Both the position numbers and the translations under genes were made by a program. A DNA stretch of 64,000 nucleotides, from positions 52,711 to 116,710 of the forward strand of contig NZ_JADKYP010000018.1 in assembly GCF_015354405.1 (NCBI RefSeq), in the 5' to 3' direction. Under the pieces are notes generated by a model. The model saw only the letters and a list, made by a program, of their open reading frames with translations. It was not told the origin of the DNA and did not search any database. This DNA is from Nocardia sp. BSTN01 (GTDB lineage: Bacteria; Actinomycetota; Actinomycetes; Mycobacteriales; Mycobacteriaceae). This document shows positions 17,218 through 26,936 of the stretch, piece after piece. The first letter of the stretch is position 1. Each line of letters starts with the position of its first letter.

Positions 17218-18366
17218 TCAGCCCAGCGCCCGCTCCACGTCGGCGAGCAGATCGCCGATGTCCTCGATACCGACCGACAGCCGCACGAGATCCGCGGGCA
17301 CCTCCAGTTCGGAGCCCTCGGTCGAGGCATGGGTCATCGCACCGGGGTGTTCGATCAGCGATTCCACTCCACCGAGCGATTCGGCGAGCGTGAAGATCTT
17401 CGTCCGCGCGCAGAAGTCGTGCGCGGCCTGCTTACCGCCGCTCAGCCGCACCGAGATCATGCCGCCGAAACGGCGCATCTGCTTCTGCGCCACCGGGTTT
17501 CCCGGGTGTTCCGGCAGACCGGGATAGATCACCTGCGAGATGGCCGAGTGGTCGGCGAGGAATGCGGCGAGGGTCTCGGCGTTGTCGCAATGCCGATCCA
17601 TCCGCAGCGCAAGGGTTTTGATGCCGCGCATGGTGAGGAAGGCGTCGGTGGGTCCGGGGACCGCGCCGGCGCCGTTCTGCAGGAAGGCGAAGGCCGCGTC
17701 GAGTTCGGCGTCGTCGGTGATCAGTGCGCCGCCGACCACATCCGAGTGTCCACCCAGATATTTGGTGGTCGAATGCAGCACGATATCGGCGCCGAGCAGC
17801 AGCGGCTGCTGCAGGTACGGGGAGGCGAAGGTGTTGTCCACCACCAGTTTCGCGCCGCCACCGTGCGCGACATCGGCCAACGCCGCGATATCGCCGACGT
17901 TGAGCAGCGGGTTGGTCGGCGTCTCCAGCCACACCAGTTTGGTGTTGGGACGCAAGGCGTGTGCGACCGCGTCCGGGTCCGACACCGGGGCTACCGAGTA
18001 TTCGATACCCCACTGCGTGAACACCTTGTCGATGAGCCGGAACGTCCCGCCGTAGGCGTCGTTCGGAATCACCAGGTGATCACCCGGGCGCAGCGTCGCC
18101 CGCAGCACACAGTCGGTGGCCGCCATCCCCGAGGAGAATGCCCGCCCGTAACTCCCGGATTCCAGCGCGGCCAGATTCGCTTCCAGCGCGGCGCGGGTCG
18201 GGTTACCGGTGCGGGCGTACTCGTAGCCGCCACGCAGTCCGCCCACGCCGTCCTGGGCGAAGGTCGAACTGGCGTAGATCGGCACATTCACCGCACCGGT
18301 CTGCGGGTCGGGATCGAACCCGGCGTGCACGGCTCGTGTGGAGAACCCCAGCTGATCGTCGGTCAT
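17218..18366 (-). CDS. metB: Cystathionine gamma-synthase
   Basis: A 382-residue PLP enzyme of the Cys/Met metabolism family that joins an activated homoserine with cysteine to give cystathionine. The PLP lysine is K202 in STTKYLGGHSD. YEYARTGNPTR and AFSSGMAATDC are typical phosphate-binding and substrate elements, and SLGGVESLIEHP marks the C-terminal domain. ATG 18366 (MTDDQLGFSTRAVHAGF) aligns with family starts; the open frame extends 28 codons further upstream. With cbs nearby it can run transsulfuration in both directions. The alternative, cystathionine gamma-lyase, cannot be excluded. Confidence 0.9.
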   Translation of the reverse strand: MTDDQLGFSTRAVHAGFDPDPQTGAVNVPIYASSTFAQDGVGGLRGGYEYARTGNPTRAALEANLAALESGSYGRAFSSGMAATDCVLRATLRPGDHLVIPNDAYGGTFRLIDKVFTQWGIEYSVAPVSDPDAVAHALRPNTKLVWLETPTNPLLNVGDIAALADVAHGGGAKLVVDNTFASPYLQQPLLLGADIVLHSTTKYLGGHSDVVGGALITDDAELDAAFAFLQNGAGAVPGPTDAFLTMRGIKTLALRMDRHCDNAETLAAFLADHSAISQVIYPGLPEHPGNPVAQKQMRRFGGMISVRLSGGKQAAHDFCARTKIFTLAESLGGVESLIEHPGAMTHASTEGSELEVPADLVRLSVGIEDIGDLLADVERALG

Positions 18367-18470
18367 GGCGACCAGCCTAGATCCGTGCCGTCGCGGCACT
18401 CGAGCCGGGAACCCCCGGCCGTGGATCGATGTGAGCGGGGTCATGCCCACCCGGCACGAACATCTCCGGC

Positions 18471-19106
18471 TCAGTACGCGGAGTTGACGTTGTCCATGGA
18501 GCCGTAGCGGTGCGCTGCGTAGTTGCAGGCGGCCACGATGTTGGCGACCGGATCCCAGATGTCCCAGGAGGTGCCCTCGACGTGGTACGCCGCGAAGGTC
18601 GGGTCGATGACCTGCAGCAGGCCCTTGGACGGGATGCCGTTCATGGCATTGATGTCGTACAGGTTGATGGCCTGGGTGTTACCCGAGGACTCCCGCATGA
18701 TGTTGCGGTAGATGCCGTCGTAGCTGCCCGGGATGCCGTGCGCGGCCATGATGTCGAGCGCGTTGTGGATCCAGCCGTCCAGGTTGTCCGGGTAGACCGG
18801 CGCCGGCGGGGGCGGCGGGGGGAGCACCGGCGCGGGCGCGGGAGCGGGAGCCGGCATCGGGGCCGGGATGGCGGCGGCAGGGGCGGCCGGCGCCGGGGTG
18901 GCCGCGGCGATGGGCTCGGCGGCAGCGGTGGGCTGGGTCTTCTCGGCGGCGGCGATCAACGTGGACGCCAGCGCGACCGGCTTCACATCGTCGGTCTTGT
19001 GGCCACCGGCGGAGGTGATGGCGGCGAAGGCGGCAAGGGCCAGGGTGGCTGATCCGGCGGTACGCGCGACCGCCTTGGCTCTACTGCTCGTCGTGGTCTT
19101 CGACAT
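18471..19106 (-). CDS. Secreted SLT-type lytic transglycosylase
   Basis: A 211-residue exported protein. A signal-like hydrophobic segment at residues about 15-33 is followed by an Ala/Pro-rich linker with a PPPPPP run (about 60-108). The C-terminal ~100 residues are a transglycosylase SLT-like domain with the catalytic Glu in IMRESSGN and GIPSKGLLQVI. It would cleave peptidoglycan glycan strands during growth or resuscitation, functionally akin to Rpf proteins. It is preceded by an unusually long 590-bp leader and promoter region with repeats. Confidence 0.85.
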   Translation of the reverse strand: MSKTTTSSRAKAVARTAGSATLALAAFAAITSAGGHKTDDVKPVALASTLIAAAEKTQPTAAAEPIAAATPAPAAPAAAIPAPMPAPAPAPAPVLPPPPPPAPVYPDNLDGWIHNALDIMAAHGIPGSYDGIYRNIMRESSGNTQAINLYDINAMNGIPSKGLLQVIDPTFAAYHVEGTSWDIWDPVANIVAACNYAAHRYGSMDNVNSAY

Positions 19107-19699
19107 TCGATGTTCTTCCCTACTGTGTGTCGGCCTCGGTGGCCTGCGGCAGGCAGCACTGGACCAGGGCGGGCCCCTGTGGGACTCACCTCGCGTACTG
19201 CATGCTTTTTTCGGATGACGATCCGGCTACTGACTCAGACTCGCGTCTGACAACCAACGAGGTCACAGGATGGTTGCGGTAGGTGAACGTAAACTTAACT
19301 GAAAATGAACAAGCGGTGCGGCTACTCGCATTTCGCATCGATTGCCACTCGCTATATAGCGCTGACCTGGGGATCTCCCTCTCCGGAGACAGTGCTGCGC
19401 ATCACAGAAAAATAACGCGTGTCGCTGCAAATGAGGGCGTTTTGTCCGCTTTTTCGCCCGTTCGGCAACTGTTCGGTAACGATCGATAACGCTCGGTAAC
19501 CCCCGCCGAGATGTGCTCGATAGAGAAGGTTTGCGGACTGCCCGGATTCGGCCGGGAAGGCCTGCCGGCACGCCGCGAGCGGCGACACGGTGAACGTCCG
19601 GCAGATCGGCCACAGGAACCCGGAAACGCGATCACCCGGCCGCATGTGCGCGGCCGGGTGATCGAAGGGGCGAGATGTGCTGTTGTGCGCCGAACGGGC
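19107..19699 (-). promoter_or_regulatory. Long leader/promoter of the transglycosylase gene
   Basis: This 593-bp AT-richer gap has no gene. Near the start codon the minus strand contains GGTGAGTCCC, hairpin-forming G/C blocks and AGTAGGGAA. These elements resemble fragments of the ydaO/c-di-AMP riboswitch that controls peptidoglycan hydrolases in actinobacteria, but the conserved 3' GTCAGCTAACC part is not seen. The decamer repeat at 19460-19500 lies at its distal end. Confidence 0.35.
19460..19500. repeat. Decamer direct repeats, probable activator/repressor site
   Basis: Four copies of G(T/A/C)TCG(G/A)(C/T)AAC occur at 19460-19469, 19471-19480, 19481-19490 and 19491-19500, the last three head to tail at a 10-bp period. 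The GTAAC-type core recalls MtrA- or GlnR-like response-regulator sites of actinobacteria. They lie ~355 bp upstream of the transglycosylase gene. Confidence 0.5.
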
Positions 19700-21094
19700 T
19701 CAGTGCGTGGGCAAACCCGATCCGCTGAGGAATCCGAGCAGATCGTGGCGGGTGATGACGCCGATCGGCTTACCGTCCTCGACGACCATCAGCGCATCGG
19801 TCGATTCCAGCTCCTTCGTCGCCGCCGACACCGGCTCGCCGGACCCGATCAGCGGGAACGACGGGCTCATATGCTTCGACACCGGATCGGTCAGATGCGC
19901 CCGGCCCTCGAACACCGCCGACAGCAGATCGCGCTCGGTGACGCTGCCGGCCACCTCGCCGGCCATCACCGGCGGTTCGGCGCCGACCACCGGCATCTGG
20001 GAGACCCCGTACTCGCGCAGGATCTCGATGGCGTCGCGCAGGGTCTCCTGCGGGTGGGTGTGCACCAGATCCGGCAGCGCACCGGACTTGCCGCGCAGGA
20101 CGTCACCGACCGTCGGCTCGGCGGTGCTGCCGTCGAGGCGGGCCTGCAGGAAGCCGTAGGAGCTCATCCAGTTGTCGTTGAAGATCTTCGACAGATAACC
20201 GCGGCCGCCGTCGGGCAGCAGCACCACGACGACCGCCTCCGGATCGCGCTCGGCCACCCGCAGCGCGGCGACCACCGCCATACCGCAGGAGCCGCCGACC
20301 AGCAGCCCCTCCTCGCGCGCGAGGCGGCGGGTCATCTCGAAGCTGTCGGCGTCGGAGACGGCGATGATCTCGTCCGGCACCGACGGGTCGTAGGCCGAGG
20401 GCCAGAAGTCCTCGCCGACACCCTCGACCAGATACGGCCGGCCGGTGCCGCCGGAATAGACCGAACCCTCCGGATCGGCGCCGACGACCTTGACCTTGCC
20501 GCCGGACACCTCCTTCAAATACCGGCCCGCGCCCGTGATGGTGCCGCCGGTGCCCACACCGGCCACGAAATGGGTGACCTTGCCCTCGGTGTCGCGCCAG
20601 ATCTCGGGACCGGTGGTCTCGTAGTGGCTGGCCGGGCCGCCCGGGTTGGAGTACTGGTCGGGCTTCCACGCGCCCGGGATCTCCCGGGTGAGCCGGTCCG
20701 AGACGCTGTAGTAGCTGTCCGGATGCTCCGGCGGCACCGCGGTCGGGCAGACGACCACCTCGGCACCGTAGGCGCGCAATACGTTGCGCTTGTCCTCGCT
20801 GACCTTGTCCGGGCACACGAAGACGCATTTGTAACCGCGCTGCTGGGCGACCAGCGCCAGACCCACTCCGGTGTTTCCGGAGGTCGGTTCCACGATGGTC
20901 CCGCCCGGCTTCAGCAATCCCTGCTCCTCGGCGGCGTCGATCATCCTGACCGCGATGCGGTCCTTCGAGCTGCCACCGGGGTTGAGATATTCGATCTTCG
21001 CGGCCACCACCCCGGAGTTCGGGCCCACCACAGAGTTCAACCGAACGAGCGGGGTATTTCCGATCAGGTCGACGACGTGGTTCGCGATACGCAT
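19700..21094 (-). CDS. cbs: Cystathionine beta-synthase
   Basis: A 464-residue protein, the same length as I recall for mycobacterial Cbs. Residues 1-330 are the PLP fold-type II catalytic domain with the PLP lysine K44 in NPGGSSKDRI, the substrate loop EPTSGNTGVGLAL and the GTGGTITG phosphate loop. Residues about 335-464 hold two CBS domains. It condenses serine and homocysteine to cystathionine; O-acetylserine sulfhydrylase activity is the alternative. ATG 21094 gives MRIANHVVDLIGNTPLV, the canonical start. It forms the transsulfuration pair with metB. Confidence 0.93.
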   Translation of the reverse strand: MRIANHVVDLIGNTPLVRLNSVVGPNSGVVAAKIEYLNPGGSSKDRIAVRMIDAAEEQGLLKPGGTIVEPTSGNTGVGLALVAQQRGYKCVFVCPDKVSEDKRNVLRAYGAEVVVCPTAVPPEHPDSYYSVSDRLTREIPGAWKPDQYSNPGGPASHYETTGPEIWRDTEGKVTHFVAGVGTGGTITGAGRYLKEVSGGKVKVVGADPEGSVYSGGTGRPYLVEGVGEDFWPSAYDPSVPDEIIAVSDADSFEMTRRLAREEGLLVGGSCGMAVVAALRVAERDPEAVVVVLLPDGGRGYLSKIFNDNWMSSYGFLQARLDGSTAEPTVGDVLRGKSGALPDLVHTHPQETLRDAIEILREYGVSQMPVVGAEPPVMAGEVAGSVTERDLLSAVFEGRAHLTDPVSKHMSPSFPLIGSGEPVSAATKELESTDALMVVEDGKPIGVITRHDLLGFLSGSGLPTH

Positions 21095-21200
21095 AGCTAC
21101 ATCGTCGCAGAGCCGCGCGGGCGACTTGCGTTTGGTACGGCGAGCGCTGCGTTTGATCCGGCGAGGACATGGCCGTGCGGTTACTATGCGGGGCGTGAGG

Positions 21201-21653
21201 ATGCCGAAGACAGCTCGCGCCGCCGCAGCGGTGGCCGCGACCGTCGGGGCCGTGACCGCCATCGCGTCCGCCTCGGCCAGCGCACAGACCGTCGAGTTCC
21301 CGCAAACGCCGAGTGTGTTCTACGGCGGACTGTGCGGGGGCAATATCCGGACCTGGGTGGATACCAGTCCCGACTGGCCGGGCCGGGCGGTGTTCAACGT
21401 GCAGGCGCTGGCGATTCAGGGTGTGGGCCCGGGACAGTATCCGCTGGCCCCGCTGTGCAACGTCGACACCACCGTCGCGTGGCGCAACACCAATACCGGT
21501 GCCGCCGGCGAGTACCGCCTCAACGTCGTCTCCGGGATCTACGGCAGCATCCTGTACGCGGAGTTCCAGAACACCGGGCCGGGTCATATCGAGGTCACGG
21601 TCACCACGAACAACCTCAACATTCCCGCGCACGGCGCATTCGACGTTTCCTGA
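21201..21653 (+). CDS. Secreted protein of unknown function
   Basis: A 150-residue exported protein. A signal peptide (ARAAAAVAATVGAVTAIASA) ends about residue 29 at SASAQT. The mature part has two Cys (GLCGGN and LCNVD), likely a disulfide, and a beta-rich composition ending HGAFDVS. ATG 21201 is preferred for the upstream G-rich sequence; ATG 21186 in frame is possible. It occupies the lipU/pra position of the mycobacterial order but resembles neither. The function is unknown. Confidence 0.7.
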   Translation: MPKTARAAAAVAATVGAVTAIASASASAQTVEFPQTPSVFYGGLCGGNIRTWVDTSPDWPGRAVFNVQALAIQGVGPGQYPLAPLCNVDTTVAWRNTNTGAAGEYRLNVVSGIYGSILYAEFQNTGPGHIEVTVTTNNLNIPAHGAFDVS

Positions 21654-21823
21654 CGCGCACCGGCCTCGTCCCTGGTCGGCGCGTCGCACGCATCGCATAA
21701 TCGGTAGGACCGGACCGGGAGCGCCCCCTCGTGGCCGCACCGGATTCGCACCGTCGCGGGCACCGGGCCCGCCGCGGGAGGTCCGGTCGGTGGCAGCGTC
21801 GGAGTGAGACGGGAGGTTGGCGC

Positions 21824-22696
21824 GTGGCTTCCAGGACGTGGCGGACGGTCGCGGCGAGCGCGGCCGCCGCGGTGGCGGTCGGCTCCGGGGCGGGCACCGC
21901 GGGCTGGGCGACCTACCGCCTGCTGATGTCGCAGGCGCGCGCGGCGCGCACCGTCATCGGCCGCGACACCTCCAAGCCGCCGGAGGCCGACGGCGTGTAC
22001 ACCCGTGACTGCGCGGCCCCGGAACCGTGGCGCGCGGGTGTGCCGTTCGACCTGCATCTGATGATCTTCGGCGATTCGACCGCCGCCGGAGTGGGCTGCG
22101 CCGATGCCGAGCAGGTGCCCGGCGTCCTGGTGGCCCGCGGTCTGGCCGATGCCACCGGATGGCGAATTCGCTTGAGTACCAAGGCGATATCGGGCGCCAC
22201 CTCGAAGGGCCTGGCCGGTCAGGTCGACGCCATGTTCATCGCCGGCCCGCCGCCGGACGCCGCGGTGATCCTGGTCGGCGCCAACGATGTCACCAAGAAA
22301 CATTCGATCTGGCGATCGGCGCAGCGGCTGCGGCACGCGGTCGGGCGCCTGCACGAGGCGGGCGCCGTCGTGGTGGTCGGCACCTGCCCGGATCTCGGCA
22401 CCGTGGCCGCGATCCCGCAACCGCTGAGCACGGTCGTGCACCGCTGGAGCGCGCGGCTGGCCCGGGCCCAGGTCGGTGCGGTCCGTTCGGCCGGCGGCAC
22501 GCCCGTGGCGATGGGCGATCTGCTCGGCCACGACTTCCGCAGCACCCCGGAGGTGCTCTTCTCCGCCGACGGGTTCCATCCGTCACCCGCCGGATACGCG
22601 TTAGCGGCCCGGCACCTGCTCCCGGCGCTGCTGCGTGAGCTCGATGAACGGGATCCATCTCGACCGGGTGTTTCGAGCCACTCCGCGGCGACGTAG
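21824..22696 (+). CDS. SGNH/GDSL lipase-esterase (Rv1075c-like)
   Basis: A 290-residue exported or membrane-anchored SGNH hydrolase. An N-terminal hydrophobic segment (residues about 9-35) precedes block I IFGDSTAAGVG (nucleophile S85), block III GANDVT and block V DGFHPSPAGY with the catalytic Asp and His. GTG 21824 has GGGAGG seven bases upstream. It lies 78 bp before the thiolase gene, the same neighbour as in mycobacteria (Rv1075c-fadA3), although here both read forward. The substrate is probably a short acyl ester. Confidence 0.87.
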   Translation: MASRTWRTVAASAAAAVAVGSGAGTAGWATYRLLMSQARAARTVIGRDTSKPPEADGVYTRDCAAPEPWRAGVPFDLHLMIFGDSTAAGVGCADAEQVPGVLVARGLADATGWRIRLSTKAISGATSKGLAGQVDAMFIAGPPPDAAVILVGANDVTKKHSIWRSAQRLRHAVGRLHEAGAVVVVGTCPDLGTVAAIPQPLSTVVHRWSARLARAQVGAVRSAGGTPVAMGDLLGHDFRSTPEVLFSADGFHPSPAGYALAARHLLPALLRELDERDPSRPGVSSHSAAT

Positions 22697-22774
22697 ATTC
22701 GGGGTTGAATTGTCGTACCCCTGTACCGAAACGGTCGGCTGACCGATTCGGCGACCCCGATATAAGGAGTCCTC

Positions 22775-23995
22775 ATGCCAGAGGCCGTCATCGTTTCGTT
22801 CGCCCGCTCCCCCATCGGCCGCGCAGGCAAGGGTTCGCTGGTGACCATGCGTCCCGACGACCTCGCCACCCAGATGGTCCGCGCCGCCCTCGACAAGGTT
22901 CCGGCGCTGAACCCCGCCGACATCGACGATCTGATGCTCGGCTGCGGACAGCCCGGCGGCGAGGCCGGATTCAACATGGCCAAGGTGGTCGCCACCCAGC
23001 TCGGCTACGATTTCCTGCCCGGCGTGACCCTGAACCGGTACTGCTCGTCGTCGCTGCAGACCACCCGCATGGCGCTGCACGCCATCAAGGCCGGTGAGGG
23101 CGATGTGTTCATCTCCGCCGGTGTCGAGACCGTGTCGCGGTTCCCGAAGGGCACCTCCGACGGCTGGCCGGACACCCACAACGAGAAGTTCGCCGAGGCC
23201 GAGGCCCGCACCGCCAAGCGCGCCGAGGGCGGCTCCGACGGCTGGGCCGACCCGCGCGAGGGCGGCGACCTGCCCGACATCTACATCGCGATGGGCCAGA
23301 CCGCCGAGAACGTGGCGCAGTTCACCGGCATCTCGCGCGAGGACCAGGACCACTGGGGCGTGCGGTCGCAGAACCGTGCCGAGGAGGCCATCAAGGCCGG
23401 CTTCTTCGAGCGTGAGATCACCCCGGTGACGCTGCCCGACGGCACCGTCGTCTCCACCGACGACGGCCCGCGCCCCGGCACCACCTACGAGAAGATCTCG
23501 CAGCTCAAGCCGGTCTTCCGTCCGGACGGCACCATCACCGCCGGTAACGCGTGCCCGCTCAACGACGGCGCCGCCGCGCTGGTCATCATGAGCGACACCA
23601 AGGCCAAGGAACTGGGCCTGACCCCGCTCGCGCGCGTCGTGTCCACCGGCGTGTCCGGTCTGTCGCCGGAGATCATGGGCCTGGGCCCGATCGAGGCCGT
23701 GCGCAAGGCGCTGAAGATCGCCGGCAAGACCATCGACGACATCGACCTCTACGAGATCAACGAGGCCTTCGCCGTGCAGGTGCTGGGCTCGGCTCGGGAG
23801 CTGAAGATGGACCTGGACAAGCTGAACGTCTCCGGCGGCGCCATCGCCCTCGGCCACCCGTTCGGCATGACCGGCGCCCGCATCACCGCCACCCTGATCA
23901 ACAACCTGCAGACCCACGACAAGCAGTTCGGTCTGGAGACCATGTGTGTCGGCGGTGGCCAGGGCATGGCCATGGTCATCGAGCGCTTGAGCTGA
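22775..23995 (+). CDS. fadA3: Acetyl-CoA acetyltransferase (thiolase)
   Basis: A 406-residue thiolase. The acyl-accepting Cys is C90 (NRYCSSSLQ), [16 protein letters not shown] provides the catalytic His, and CVGGGQG the second Cys. It cleaves 3-ketoacyl-CoA in beta-oxidation or condenses acetyl-CoA. AAGGAG lies just before the ATG. By synteny it matches FadA3 (Rv1074c). A hairpin at 24125-24160 follows. Confidence 0.93.
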   Translation: MPEAVIVSFARSPIGRAGKGSLVTMRPDDLATQMVRAALDKVPALNPADIDDLMLGCGQPGGEAGFNMAKVVATQLGYDFLPGVTLNRYCSSSLQTTRMALHAIKAGEGDVFISAGVETVSRFPKGTSDGWPDTHNEKFAEAEARTAKRAEGGSDGWADPREGGDLPDIYIAMGQTAENVAQFTGISREDQDHWGVRSQNRAEEAIKAGFFEREITPVTLPDGTVVSTDDGPRPGTTYEKISQLKPVFRPDGTITAGNACPLNDGAAALVIMSDTKAKELGLTPLARVVSTGVSGLSPEIMGLGPIEAVRKALKIAGKTIDDIDLYEINEAFAVQVLGSARELKMDLDKLNVSGGAIALGHPFGMTGARITATLINNLQTHDKQFGLETMCVGGGQGMAMVIERLS

Positions 23996-24124
23996 GCTCC
24001 CCCGCCTCTGGCGACAATTCAGCGGACGAGTGGGTGCCGCGAGACTTGCGTTGCGGGGCGGCGGTGAGTGCCGAGGTGGCCTCTGGGCGTGCCCGATGAG
24101 GTACCCATGTGCTCGCGAAATCAG

Positions 24125-24160
24125 TCGGCCGGTCCGCATCGAAAGGTGAGGACCGGCCGA
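24125..24160 (+). terminator. Hairpin downstream of thiolase
   Basis: A perfect 11-bp stem (TCGGCCGGTCC / GGACCGGCCGA) with a 14-nt loop, 130 bp after the thiolase stop. The rest of the 283-bp gap before the DUF1330 gene shows nothing recognisable. Confidence 0.55.
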
Positions 24161-24278
24161 TTCGCGTTGCGGCCCGGCGGTCCGGGTTCAGCGCGCATTA
24201 CCTGGCGGGTAATCGTTCTCCGGCCTCCGGCGCGGAAGTATCAAAGGCGTCAACACAACTCGGTTCGAGGAGGTCGAG

Positions 24279-24614
24279 ATGCCTGCCTACGCTGTGGCCC
24301 ATCTGCACGATGTGGATGTCAACGCCGAGATCGTGGCGTATTTGCGCCGGATCGACGGCACGCTGGCGCCGTTCAGCGGGAAGTTCATCGTGCACGGCGG
24401 ACGGCAGCTGGTCGCCGAAGGGCCCACGGATGCCGTCGCGATCGTCATCGAATTCCCGGATTACGAAGCGGCACAAGCGTGGTACGCCTCGCCGGAGTAT
24501 CTGGAGATCCTGCCGCTGCGCCTGAACAATGCGGGCGGAGTCGCGATTCTGGCCGATCACTGCGGTGACGACCACGTCGCCACCGATGTGCTCCCGGCCG
24601 AACTGCTCGCCTGA
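24279..24614 (+). CDS. DUF1330 family protein
   Basis: A 111-residue small soluble protein with the DUF1330 dimeric alpha-beta-barrel (ferredoxin-like) fold. Signature pieces are MPAYAVAHLHDVDVN, the central GKFIVHGG and IVIEFPDYEAAQAWYASPEY. The family's biochemical role is unclear (stress or heme-degrading-like folds). GGAGG lies upstream of the ATG, and a strong terminator follows. Confidence 0.85.
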   Translation: MPAYAVAHLHDVDVNAEIVAYLRRIDGTLAPFSGKFIVHGGRQLVAEGPTDAVAIVIEFPDYEAAQAWYASPEYLEILPLRLNNAGGVAILADHCGDDHVATDVLPAELLA

Positions 24615-24662
24615 ATGTCGCCGCGCACGGCCCCCGCGCTGCGACCTCCGAAACCTTCGAAA

Positions 24663-24703
24663 CGCGAAGAGGTGGCTGCCGGTGTGGCAGCCACCTCTTC
24701 GCG
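24663..24703. terminator. Strong bidirectional terminator
   Basis: A perfect 18-bp stem (CGCGAAGAGGTGGCTGCC) with a GGTGT loop between the convergent DUF1330 gene and the Bax-inhibitor-1 gene. Confidence 0.85.
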
Positions 24704-24731
24704 GTGTTCGGGCCCGCTGTCGGGCGCGGGA

Positions 24732-25583
24732 TCAGTCGTTCTGCAGATAACTCAGCAGGCGCAGGATTTCCAGGTACAGCCAGACCAGGGTGACGGTCAG
24801 GCCCAGGGCGACACCCCATGCCGCCTTCTCCGGCGCACCGGCGCGGATCAGCTGGTCGGCGGCGTCGAAGTCCAGCAGGAAGCTGAAGGCCGCGATCGCG
24901 ATGCAGACCAGGCTGAAGATGATCGCCACGGTGCCGCCGTCGCGCAGGCCGAAGCCGCCGGGGGTGAAGAAGGCGGCGATCAGGTTGCCCAGCATCAGCA
25001 CGATCACGCCGATCATGGCGCCGACGAGCATGCGGGTGAAGCGCGGGGTGACCCGGATGGCTCCGGTCTTGTAGACCACGAGCATGCCGAAGAACACACC
25101 GAAGGTGCCCAGCACGGCCTGCGCGATCAGCCCGCCACCGCCGACGCCACCGAATTCCACATTGGTGAACATGAACGACAGCGCGCCGAGGAAGAAGCCT
25201 TCGGCGGCCGCGTAGCTCAGCACGATGGCCTTGTTGTCCTGCTTGCGGCCGAAGGTGGCGACCATGACCAGCACGAAGCCGACCAGACCACCGACGATCA
25301 CGAACAGCGGAGCCAGCGCGTGGTTGGCCGCGGTCGCGCCGTAGGCGATGATCGCGGCGAGGGTGACCACGCCGAGGGTGATGCCGGTCTTGGTGACGAC
25401 ATCGTCGATCGTCATCGGCCGGGTGGCCGGCGCCTGCTGATACGGCTGCTGGACACCGTACGGGCTCTGCTGTCCGTACTGCGCGAACTGCCCGGCGCCC
25501 GCTGCCGCCGAACCGAATCCCGCGTATCCACCGCCCTGTTGTTGCGGCAAATTTTTGAAGATCGGGTTACTTGTGGTGCGCAA
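24732..25583 (-). CDS. Bax inhibitor-1/YccA family membrane protein
   Basis: A 283-residue protein with seven predicted transmembrane helices after a Gln/Gly/Tyr-rich cytoplasmic head of ~55 residues. TTG 25583 is taken as start because LRTTSNPIFKNLP matches the usual MRTTSNPIFK start of the actinobacterial family and GGAAAGG lies upstream. Relatives are Ca2+-permeable or stress-linked channels (BsYetJ); the role here is unproven. It is monocistronic. Confidence 0.87.
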   Translation of the reverse strand: MRTTSNPIFKNLPQQQGGGYAGFGSAAAGAGQFAQYGQQSPYGVQQPYQQAPATRPMTIDDVVTKTGITLGVVTLAAIIAYGATAANHALAPLFVIVGGLVGFVLVMVATFGRKQDNKAIVLSYAAAEGFFLGALSFMFTNVEFGGVGGGGLIAQAVLGTFGVFFGMLVVYKTGAIRVTPRFTRMLVGAMIGVIVLMLGNLIAAFFTPGGFGLRDGGTVAIIFSLVCIAIAAFSFLLDFDAADQLIRAGAPEKAAWGVALGLTVTLVWLYLEILRLLSYLQND

Positions 25584-25712
25584 GGTCCCGTGCCTTTCCG
25601 AAGTAGCGGTCCACGTCCGTCGTGTCCGTTCTGAGTATCCAACGATCCGCTCCGGGAGCAAGTTCCCGAACCGGACATCAAATCGGACATATCAGACTGT
25701 ACTGCCCGTAAT

Positions 25713-26864
25713 CTACTCTCGCCGGGCGGTGTGCAGGCCACACACGGACCGAGTCACGGTGAATTTGCGATTACGGCCGACCACGTCGGTCTTGCCGACC
25801 AAGCGGTCCATGACGCCGCGATAGTTGAGGTGGCTGTTGTAGACGGTCCACAGCTCTCCTCCGGGGCGCAGGACCCGCCCGGTTTCGGCGAACATCTTGA
25901 TCGCCGAGCCGGTGTGCACGGCGGCGCCGACGTGGAAAGGGGGGTTGCACAGCACCAGATCGGCGCTGTGGTCGCCCACCGCCGCCATCGCGTCGTCGCG
26001 GACCACGGTGACCCGTTCACCGACCCCGTTCGCGGCGGCGGTGGCCCGGGCCGAGGCGACCGCCGCGGCGGACTGGTCGGTCCCGACCACGGTGATGTGC
26101 GGGCGCGCCTTGGCGAGGGCGGTGGCGAGTATGCCGGTGCCGCAGCCGAGGTCGATCGCCTCGCGCGCGTCGGGCTTCATCCGATCGAGGTGTTCGAGCA
26201 GGAAGCGGGTGCCGATGTCGAGCCGCGGCCCGGAGAAGGCCGCTCCGTGCGCCACCACCTGCACAGCGATGTCGTCCAGTTGCTCGCGCAGCGGAAATTG
26301 CGGCGTCCCCGGCATTTTCGGCCCGGTCGCCGTGATCGTCCGCGACTTCTGCCGGCCCCGGCTCGCCTGGACACCCGAAAAGTAGTCCGCCAGTACGTCG
26401 TTCATCGCCGGGGTCAGGTACTTGTCGCGGCCGCCGGCGATCACGGTCACCTGCGGGTCGGCGAAACGGGCGACGGTCTCGGCGATTTCGGCCAGACCGG
26501 ACAGCATGCGGGGTAATCGCAACAACACGACGGTGACCCCGTCGAGCAGGTCCGGACCCAGATCGTGCGCGGAATAGCGATCGGCCAGATCGATGGCGCG
26601 GGCATTGTTGGCCAGCGCCTGCTCCCCGGTCAGCAGATCCTGGTGGACCCGGATATCGCGCAGGCCGTGGGCGGCGGCCGCGCCGAGAGTCAGTGCGCCG
26701 TAACAGTCGTCGATCACCGCTACCCGGCCCGGGCCGGCCGCCGCGAGCAGGTCCGCGGCGGTATCGAGGATCAGGCGATCGGCGGCATCGACGGCGTAGA
26801 GGTTCACTGCTTCCACATCCGGATAGCGCCGCAATCGGCTCAGTATGTCGTCGACCTCCAGCAT
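25713..26864 (-). CDS. RsmC/RlmG-type guanine-N2 rRNA methyltransferase
   Basis: A 383-residue SAM-dependent methyltransferase with a degenerate N-terminal half and a catalytic C-terminal half. The latter has the SAM motif AIDLGCGTGILATAL (about 245-260) and the base-binding NPPFHVG typical of exocyclic guanine methylation. Relatives modify 16S G1207 (RsmC) or 23S G1835 (RlmG); which applies is undecided. The start ATG at 26864 gives MLEVDDILSRLRRYPDVE. It is divergent from the lipoprotein gene at 26937. Confidence 0.83.
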   Translation of the reverse strand: MLEVDDILSRLRRYPDVEAVNLYAVDAADRLILDTAADLLAAAGPGRVAVIDDCYGALTLGAAAAHGLRDIRVHQDLLTGEQALANNARAIDLADRYSAHDLGPDLLDGVTVVLLRLPRMLSGLAEIAETVARFADPQVTVIAGGRDKYLTPAMNDVLADYFSGVQASRGRQKSRTITATGPKMPGTPQFPLREQLDDIAVQVVAHGAAFSGPRLDIGTRFLLEHLDRMKPDAREAIDLGCGTGILATALAKARPHITVVGTDQSAAAVASARATAAANGVGERVTVVRDDAMAAVGDHSADLVLCNPPFHVGAAVHTGSAIKMFAETGRVLRPGGELWTVYNSHLNYRGVMDRLVGKTDVVGRNRKFTVTRSVCGLHTARRE

Positions 26865-26936
26865 TCCTACAGTGTGCTAGACCGTTGCCGTGTCGTCACC
26901 ACGGCCCCTGGCGTCCGACGGCATACCATCGGCCCC

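Noticed and set aside
24615-25634. Gln/His-rich plus-strand open frame
   Set aside because: Antisense to the Bax-inhibitor-1 gene; the composition reflects membrane codons read backwards.
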